Part shown: one piece after another, positions 40,875 through 46,400 of the stretch
How the letters are laid out: each line of letters opens with the position of its first letter
Numbering within the stretch: the stretch's first letter is position 1
Assembly (NCBI GenBank): GCA_029549705.1
Contig: JAKPIR010000244.1
Coordinates: 1-46,400 of the forward strand
DNA from: Pseudomonadota bacterium
GTDB lineage: Bacteria; Pseudomonadota; Gammaproteobacteria; Burkholderiales; Methylophilaceae
Direction of reading: 5' to 3'
Length of the DNA stretch: 46,400 bases
Notes under the pieces: model-generated
The model's input: the letters and a program-made list of their open reading frames with translations, nothing else
Told to the model about the DNA's origin: nothing
Database searches by the model: none
Translations under genes and position numbers: made by a program

Positions 40875-40950
40875 TGTTTTTTAATACAACTGTGAATTTA
40901 TATTAGCAGTAAGATGGTTACAGCGTATTCAAACAAGAGGGTTAAGGTTG

Positions 40951-43900
40951 ATGGAGAAGGCAGTGAATCAAACGTTAAATCAGACAAACACAACAACATT
41001 GGCACCGAAAGCGCAGGGCTTATATCGCCCGAGTAATGAGCGCGATGGCTGTGGTGTGGGTTTTGTAGCGCATATCAAAGGTAAAAAAAGCCATAAAATT
41101 GTGCAGCAGGGTTTAGCCTTGCTCACCAATTTAACGCATCGCGGCGCCACGGGCTATGACCCAAAACTGGGCGATGGTGCAGGCTTGCTGATGCAGTTGC
41201 CCGATGCGTTTATGCGCAAAGAGGCCGCCAAGCTTGGCTTTGCTTTACCTGAAGTGGGGCAATACGCTGTTGGCAATGTGTTTTTACCGCAAAATGCCAA
41301 AAATCGTGCAGCGTGTGAGGCCATCTTCACCAAGATTATTTCTGAAGAAAATCAAACCTTATTGGGTTGGCGCGATGTGCCTGTGGATAACAGCAATATT
41401 GCACAAGCCGCGCGTGATGTTGAGCCGACCATGCGTCAGGTATTTATCGCTTCAACCGTTACCGATCAAAACGCCTTTGAGCGTAAATGTTTTGTGATTC
41501 GCAAGCGTATTGAACATGCCGTGCGCGCGCTTGAGCTACAAGACAATGCCGCGTTTTACCTGCCTTCGCTTTCCTCGCGCACCATTGTTTACAAAGGCAT
41601 GTTGCTGGCCAATGAAGTGGGCGTTTATTACAAAGATTTAAGTGATGGCACGGTAGCGTCTGCGCTGGCGCTGGTGCATCAACGCTTTTCTACCAACACC
41701 TTTCCCACTTGGGATTTAGCGCATCCGTTCCGCATGATTGCGCACAACGGCGAGATTAACACCATCCAAGGCAACGTGAATTGGGTGGCGGCGCGCCATG
41801 AGACCATGAAATCGAGCTTAATTGGTGAAGATTTAGAAAAGCTGTGGCCACTGATTATTGATGGTCAATCCGACTCTGCCTGTTTTGATAACTGCTTAGA
41901 GCTACTGGTGGCGGGTGGTTACAGTTTGCCGCATGCCATGATGATGCTGATTCCTGAGGCTTGGGGCGCAAAAGATGCGGACGGCAACCCGTTGATGGAA
42001 GAAGAGCGTCGTGCCTTTTATGAATATCATGCCGCATTGATGGAGCCATGGGATGGCCCAGCCGCCGTTGCGTTTACAGATGGTCGCATGGTGGGCGCCA
42101 CGCTAGACCGTAATGGTTTGCGCCCTGCACGCTATTTGGTGACCGATGATGACATTGTGATGATGGCCTCAGAAATGGGCGTAATTACATTTCCGCAAGA
42201 AAGAATTGTTAAAAAATGGCGGTTAGAACCCGGCAAAATGTTGCTGATTGACATGGAGCAAGGCCGCATTATCGTCGATGCTGAGGTCAAAAATGCGCTT
42301 GCCAGCGCCAAGCCCTACCAGCAATGGCTGAAAAAATCACGCTACTTTTTGCGCGATTTGCCAAAAGTAGAAACGGATTTTAAATTGACCGCGCCCTTGC
42401 TGGATGTTCAGCAGGCGTTTGGTTACACACAAGAAGACATTAAATTTGTATTGCAGCCGATGGTGCAAACAGGTGAGGAGGCTTACGGCTCGATGGGGAA
42501 CGATGCGGCGTTGCCCGTGTTATCGGCAAAACCTAAGCTTTTGTACAATTACTTTAAGCAATTATTTGCGCAAGTGACCAACCCACCTGTTGACCCGATT
42601 CGTGAAGAATTGGTGATGTCGCTGACGACCTTTATTGGTCCCAAACCTAATTTATTAGCCATTGACGAAACCAATCCGCCAGTGCGTTTAGAGGCTAGTC
42701 AGCCAGTGCTCACTTTAAATGAGTTGGCGCAATTAAAGGCCATTGCTACGCTCACACAAAACCAACACCAATCCTTGGTGCTAGACATTACCTACCCTGC
42801 CGCACAAGGCAAGGCTGGCATGGCTGACGCCGTTGCAAGCATCACCCGCGCTGCAGAAAAAGCAGTTAAAGATGGCTACAATATTCTGATTCTTTCAGAT
42901 AGAAACATGAGTGAAACACGCTTGGCGATTCCTGCATTGCTGGCTTGTTCAGCCACGCATAAGCATTTGGTGCAGGCGGGGTTAAGAACCAGCACTGGCT
43001 TGGTGGTTGATACCGGTTCAGCACGCGAGGTGCATCATTTTGCGCTACTGGCGGGCTATGGTGCAGAGGCTGTTTGCCCGTGGTTGGCGTTTGAAACCAT
43101 TCAACATTTAGATAGCAAACACGCGGATGAAGCCGCCAAGAAATTTGTAAAAGCCATCGGCAAAGGCTTGTATAAAGTCATGTCTAAAATGGGCATTTCC
43201 ACTTACCAGTCATACTGCGGAGCGCAAATTTTTGAAGCGATTGGCCTAAACAGCGAATTCGTCGAGCAATACTTTACTGGCACCGCCACTCATATTGAGG
43301 GCATTGGTTTAGATCAGGTGGCAGATGAAGCGCTACGCTTACATAACGCCGCCTTTGGTGCAGACCCATTGCTGGCTAATAGCTTGGATGCGGGCGGCGA
43401 GTACGCGTTCCGTGTGCGCGGTGAAGAGCACACCTGGACACCTGACTCAATTGCCAAGCTACAACACGCAACGCGTACAGGCCAATATGAGACATACAAA
43501 GAATACGCCAAGCTGATTAACGACCAAGCGCGCCGCCACATGACCTTGCGCGGCTTATTTGAAATTAAACCCGCCAGCTTGCCCATTCCACTGTATCGCG
43601 TCGAATCTGCCAAAGAAATTGTTAAACGTTTTGCCACGGGCGCCATGTCGCTAGGCTCTATTTCAACCGAAGCCCATGCAACGCTGGCCATTGCCATGAA
43701 CCGCATTGGTGGTAAATCCAATACGGGTGAAGGCGGTGAAGATCCGAAACGTTTTATCCCTGTCACCAGCACCACAAGCGTGGCCAAGGTGATTGGGCAG
43801 CACTTAATTGAAACCGACATTCCGCTTAATGTGGGCGATTCCATGCGCTCTGCGATTAAGCAAGTCGCTTCTGGGCGCTTTGGGGTGACGGCGGAATATT

Positions 43901-45618
43901 TATCCAATGCCGACCAAATCCAAATCAAAATGGCGCAAGGCGCAAAGCCGGGTGAAGGCGGACAATTGCCTGGCCACAAGGTCAGCCCGTATATCGCCCA
44001 GCTACGTTTTTCTGTACCTGGCGTGGGCTTGATTTCACCGCCACCGCATCACGATATTTATTCGATTGAAGATTTGGCACAGCTCATTCATGACCTCAAA
44101 AATGCCAATCCAAGTGCCACTATTTCAGTGAAGTTAGTGTCAGAAACTGGCATCGGCACCGTGGCAGCTGGCGTGGCAAAAGCTAAGTCAGACCATATTG
44201 TGGTGGCGGGGCATGATGGCGGCACTGGTGCATCGCCTATTTCATCGGTCAAACATACGGGTACGCCGTGGGAATTGGGCTTATCTGAAACGCAACAAAC
44301 ACTGGTGCTCAATCAATTGCGTGGCCGCGTGGTCTTGCAAGTGGATGGCCAAATTAAAACGGGTCGTGATGTGCTGATTGGTGCACTATTGGGTGCCGAC
44401 GAATTTGGTTTTGCCACCTCACCTTTAGTGGTTGAAGGTTGCATCATGATGCGTAAATGCCATCTTAATACTTGCCCGGTGGGCGTTGCCACGCAAGACC
44501 CAGAATTGCGCAAACGCTTTACTGGCCAACCTGAGCATGTGGTGAATTATTTCTTTTTTGTGGCGGAAGAAGTGCGTGAGCTGATGGCCAGCATGGGCAT
44601 AGAAAAATTTGATGATTTAATTGGCCGTGCCGATTTGCTGGATATGCAAGCGGGCATTGACCATTGGAAAATCCAGGGTTTGGATTTCAGCAAAGTGTTC
44701 CATCTGCCAGAAATGCCTGCTAGCGTGTCACGCAAGCATAACGATGTGCAACACCATGGCTTGGCTAATGCGCTAGATAACAAATTAGTCAAGCTCGCCA
44801 AACCGGCTTTAGAAAGGCGCGAGCAGGTGGTGCTGGATTTACCTATTTCCAATACCAACCGTACTGTAGGCACCATGTTGTCGCACCAAATCGCCAAACG
44901 TTACGGTCAGGCAGGTTTGCCGGATGACACCATACAGGTGAAATTTACTGGCACTTCAGGCCAAAGTTTTGCCGCATTTTTAGCGCAGGGTATTAGCTTT
45001 GAACTCACAGGCGAAGGCAACGATTACGTGGGGAAAGGCTTGTGCGGCGGCCGTATCGTCATTAAGCCGCCAAAATCATTCCGTGGTGTTTCGCATGAAA
45101 ACATTATTGTTGGCAACACCGTCATGTATGGTGCGACCACAGGGGAAAGTTATTTTAGCGGCGTGGCGGGTGAGCGTTTTTGCGTGCGCAACTCAGGTGC
45201 ATCAGCCGTGGTAGAAGGCGTGGGTAACCACGGTTGCGAATACATGACAGGTGGCACAGTGGTCGTGTTGGGTAGCACGGGGCAAAACTTTGCCGCAGGC
45301 ATGAGTGGCGGTGTGGCCTATGTGTATGATGAAGACGGCCAGTTTGCCAAACGTTGCAATTTGGGTATGGTTTCCCTTGAGAAGGTTCTGCATATCGACC
45401 AAGTCAGTGCGGATGACGTGCACCACTTGGGCACGCCCGACGAAACCATCTTGCTCGGCTTGCTGGCTAAACATATCGCTTATACTGATAGCGAACGCGC
45501 AAAAAACATTGTGCAGCATTGGGATGAGCATCGTGAAAAATTCATCAAAGTCATGCCAAATGAATACAAACGCGCGTTGATAGAACTCGCTGAAGATAAA
45601 GTGCTGGAGGCCGCATAA
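40951..45618 (+). CDS. gltB: Glutamate synthase (NADPH) large subunit GltB
   Basis: GltB transfers the amide of glutamine to 2-oxoglutarate, the high-affinity ammonium route with glutamine synthetase. It has 1555 residues from the ATG at 40951; a TTG at 40948 is in frame directly before it. A 33-residue propeptide precedes the class II glutaminase nucleophile Cys34 (RDGCGVGFVAHIKG). The central domain, the FMN-binding synthase domain with GEGGEDPKRF and the 3Fe-4S motif CIMMRKCHLNTCPVGVATQ, and the C-terminal GXGXG beta-helix (GNDYVGKGLCGGRIVI) follow. The stop shares one base with the gltD ATG (TAATG). Upstream NtrC and sigma-54 elements suggest nitrogen control. Confidence 0.97.
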   Translation: MEKAVNQTLNQTNTTTLAPKAQGLYRPSNERDGCGVGFVAHIKGKKSHKIVQQGLALLTNLTHRGATGYDPKLGDGAGLLMQLPDAFMRKEAAKLGFALPEVGQYAVGNVFLPQNAKNRAACEAIFTKIISEENQTLLGWRDVPVDNSNIAQAARDVEPTMRQVFIASTVTDQNAFERKCFVIRKRIEHAVRALELQDNAAFYLPSLSSRTIVYKGMLLANEVGVYYKDLSDGTVASALALVHQRFSTNTFPTWDLAHPFRMIAHNGEINTIQGNVNWVAARHETMKSSLIGEDLEKLWPLIIDGQSDSACFDNCLELLVAGGYSLPHAMMMLIPEAWGAKDADGNPLMEEERRAFYEYHAALMEPWDGPAAVAFTDGRMVGATLDRNGLRPARYLVTDDDIVMMASEMGVITFPQERIVKKWRLEPGKMLLIDMEQGRIIVDAEVKNALASAKPYQQWLKKSRYFLRDLPKVETDFKLTAPLLDVQQAFGYTQEDIKFVLQPMVQTGEEAYGSMGNDAALPVLSAKPKLLYNYFKQLFAQVTNPPVDPIREELVMSLTTFIGPKPNLLAIDETNPPVRLEASQPVLTLNELAQLKAIATLTQNQHQSLVLDITYPAAQGKAGMADAVASITRAAEKAVKDGYNILILSDRNMSETRLAIPALLACSATHKHLVQAGLRTSTGLVVDTGSAREVHHFALLAGYGAEAVCPWLAFETIQHLDSKHADEAAKKFVKAIGKGLYKVMSKMGISTYQSYCGAQIFEAIGLNSEFVEQYFTGTATHIEGIGLDQVADEALRLHNAAFGADPLLANSLDAGGEYAFRVRGEEHTWTPDSIAKLQHATRTGQYETYKEYAKLINDQARRHMTLRGLFEIKPASLPIPLYRVESAKEIVKRFATGAMSLGSISTEAHATLAIAMNRIGGKSNTGEGGEDPKRFIPVTSTTSVAKVIGQHLIETDIPLNVGDSMRSAIKQVASGRFGVTAEYLSNADQIQIKMAQGAKPGEGGQLPGHKVSPYIAQLRFSVPGVGLISPPPHHDIYSIEDLAQLIHDLKNANPSATISVKLVSETGIGTVAAGVAKAKSDHIVVAGHDGGTGASPISSVKHTGTPWELGLSETQQTLVLNQLRGRVVLQVDGQIKTGRDVLIGALLGADEFGFATSPLVVEGCIMMRKCHLNTCPVGVATQDPELRKRFTGQPEHVVNYFFFVAEEVRELMASMGIEKFDDLIGRADLLDMQAGIDHWKIQGLDFSKVFHLPEMPASVSRKHNDVQHHGLANALDNKLVKLAKPALERREQVVLDLPISNTNRTVGTMLSHQIAKRYGQAGLPDDTIQVKFTGTSGQSFAAFLAQGISFELTGEGNDYVGKGLCGGRIVIKPPKSFRGVSHENIIVGNTVMYGATTGESYFSGVAGERFCVRNSGASAVVEGVGNHGCEYMTGGTVVVLGSTGQNFAAGMSGGVAYVYDEDGQFAKRCNLGMVSLEKVLHIDQVSADDVHHLGTPDETILLGLLAKHIAYTDSERAKNIVQHWDEHREKFIKVMPNEYKRALIELAEDKVLEAA

Positions 45619-46400
45619 TGGGCAAAATTACAGGTTTTTTAGAGTTTGAGCGTTTGTCAGAAGACTATCTGCCAGTCACCAATCGCGTCAAAAATTACAA
45701 AGAATTCGTGCTGCATCTCACCGATGAACAAGCTAAGACACAAGGCGCGCGCTGTATGGATTGCGGCATACCGTTTTGCACCACGGGTTGCCCGATTAAC
45801 AATATTATTCCTGATTGGAATGACTTGGTTTATCACCAAGATTGGCGTGCGGCGATTGATGTTTTGCATTCAACCAATAACTTCCCAGAATTTACAGGCC
45901 GTATCTGCCCAGCACCTTGTGAGGCCGCCTGTACTTTAAATATCAATGATGATGCGGTTGGCATTAAATCCATTGAACATGCGATTATTGATAAAGCTTG
46001 GGAAAATAATTGGGTTACCCCACAAATCAACCCAAATAAAACCGGCAAAAAAGTGGCGGTTGTTGGCTCTGGCCCTGCAGGTTTAGCTGCCGCACAGCAA
46101 TTAGCCCGTGCGGGTCATAGTGTTGTTGTGCTGGAAAAAAATAACCGTATTGGTGGGTTGTTACGCTATGGTATTCCTGATTTTAAAATGGAAAAATCGC
46201 ACATAGATCGCCGCATGGCACAAATGCAAGCCGAAGGTGTTGAGTTCCGCGTCAATCAACACGTAGGCGACAATGTCATTGCCGATGATTTAGTGGCTGA
46301 ATTTGATGCAGTATTATTGGCCGCCGGTGCTGAGCAGCCACGGGACTTACCGGTTAAGGGGCGTGAACTTGAAGGCGTGCATTTTGCAATGGATTTTTTA
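45618..46400 (+). CDS. gltD: Glutamate synthase small subunit GltD, N-terminal part (cut by window edge)
   Basis: GltD is the FAD/NADPH-dependent subunit that feeds electrons to GltB. The first 261 codons are present. Two cysteine clusters for [4Fe-4S] centres are visible: C46-x2-C49-x4-C54-x3-C58 (CMDCGIPFCTTGC) and C97-x3-C101-x3-C105 (CPAPCEAAC). The FAD-binding GSGPAG is at about 150-155, followed by GGLLRYGIPDFKMEK. The start overlaps gltB by one base, so translation is coupled. Confidence 0.96.
   Translation, partial: MGKITGFLEFERLSEDYLPVTNRVKNYKEFVLHLTDEQAKTQGARCMDCGIPFCTTGCPINNIIPDWNDLVYHQDWRAAIDVLHSTNNFPEFTGRICPAPCEAACTLNINDDAVGIKSIEHAIIDKAWENNWVTPQINPNKTGKKVAVVGSGPAGLAAAQQLARAGHSVVVLEKNNRIGGLLRYGIPDFKMEKSHIDRRMAQMQAEGVEFRVNQHVGDNVIADDLVAEFDAVLLAAGAEQPRDLPVKGRELEGVHFAMDFL

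Larger units (their letters stand above)
40376..40947. other. Repeat-rich gltB upstream region, no gene
   Basis: This long non-coding stretch holds, in order: palindromic element copy 4 (40411-40478), a MITE-like element with an internal ATTCCC-N8-GGGAAT motif (40525-40651), an NtrC-type site (40702-40720), a very A/T-rich stretch (about 40750-40858), and a sigma-54-like promoter (40859-40874). No credible open frame was seen. Confidence 0.75.

Noticed and set aside
43314..43979. A 221-residue minus-strand open frame inside gltB
   Set aside because: It is an antisense reading of a highly conserved GltB segment and has no recognisable domain or signal.
1..46400. CRISPR arrays, prophage or complete insertion sequences
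   Set aside because: No regularly spaced direct repeats, phage structural genes or transposase genes were seen.

Overview
The window is a replication-origin-proximal segment of a bacterial chromosome with moderately low GC (estimated by eye), almost certainly a betaproteobacterium. Gene content, gene order and protein sequences look most like the Methylophilaceae (Methylotenera or Methylophilus type). This assignment is an inference from family resemblance, not from a database search.

Layout. 1-3.4 kb, minus strand: gyrB (cut by the window edge), dnaN and dnaA. The dnaN-dnaA spacer looks like oriC, with an AT-rich unwinding stretch, a DnaA-trio-like repeat and DnaA boxes. 3.6-7.6 kb, plus strand: rpmH-rnpA-yidD-yidC-mnmE. 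7.6-10.1 kb: an accessory patch between mnmE and mnmG with a DUF2853 gene, the wreck of an MmeI-like DNA methyltransferase, one copy of a dispersed palindromic repeat, and an SHP-type monohaem cytochrome c. 10.2-14.4 kb: mnmG-rsmG-parA-parB with overlapping ends. Four perfect 16-bp parS sites lie between 7.2 and 11.7 kb. 14.6-21.8 kb: the complete ATP synthase operon atpIBEFHAGDC, closed by a terminator. 21.9-25.1 kb: glmU-glmS (UDP-GlcNAc synthesis). 25.2-27.1 kb, minus: yaeQ and an MgtC/DUF4010 membrane protein. 27.2-28.9 kb: ettA. 28.9-33.2 kb, minus: argS, a SPOR protein, dsbA, an SDR and a BFD-like [2Fe-2S] protein. 33.3-35.5 kb: priA. 35.7-38.8 kb: tRNA-Gly(CCC), thiD, thiE, hemL. 39.0-46.4 kb: gdhA, a repeat-rich spacer, gltB and the first part of gltD.

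Functions. The left third is the replication and segregation hub (oriC, dnaA, dnaN, gyrB, parABS) together with tRNA/rRNA modification and membrane-protein insertion genes. The middle is the ATP synthase and cell-wall precursor supply. The right end is ammonium assimilation: GDH and GOGAT lie side by side, and the gltB upstream region carries an NtrC-type palindrome and a sigma-54-like -24/-12 element.

The most unusual things are non-coding: (i) a parS site forming the stem of a perfect 34-bp palindromic terminator; (ii) a four-copy 67-69 bp palindromic element whose loop orientation is uncoupled from its flanks, one copy of which supplies the end of thiE; (iii) a 127-bp MITE-like element with 15-bp inverted ends and a possible 5-bp target duplication; (iv) the DnaA-trio-like oriC. 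No CRISPR array, prophage or intact insertion sequence was seen.
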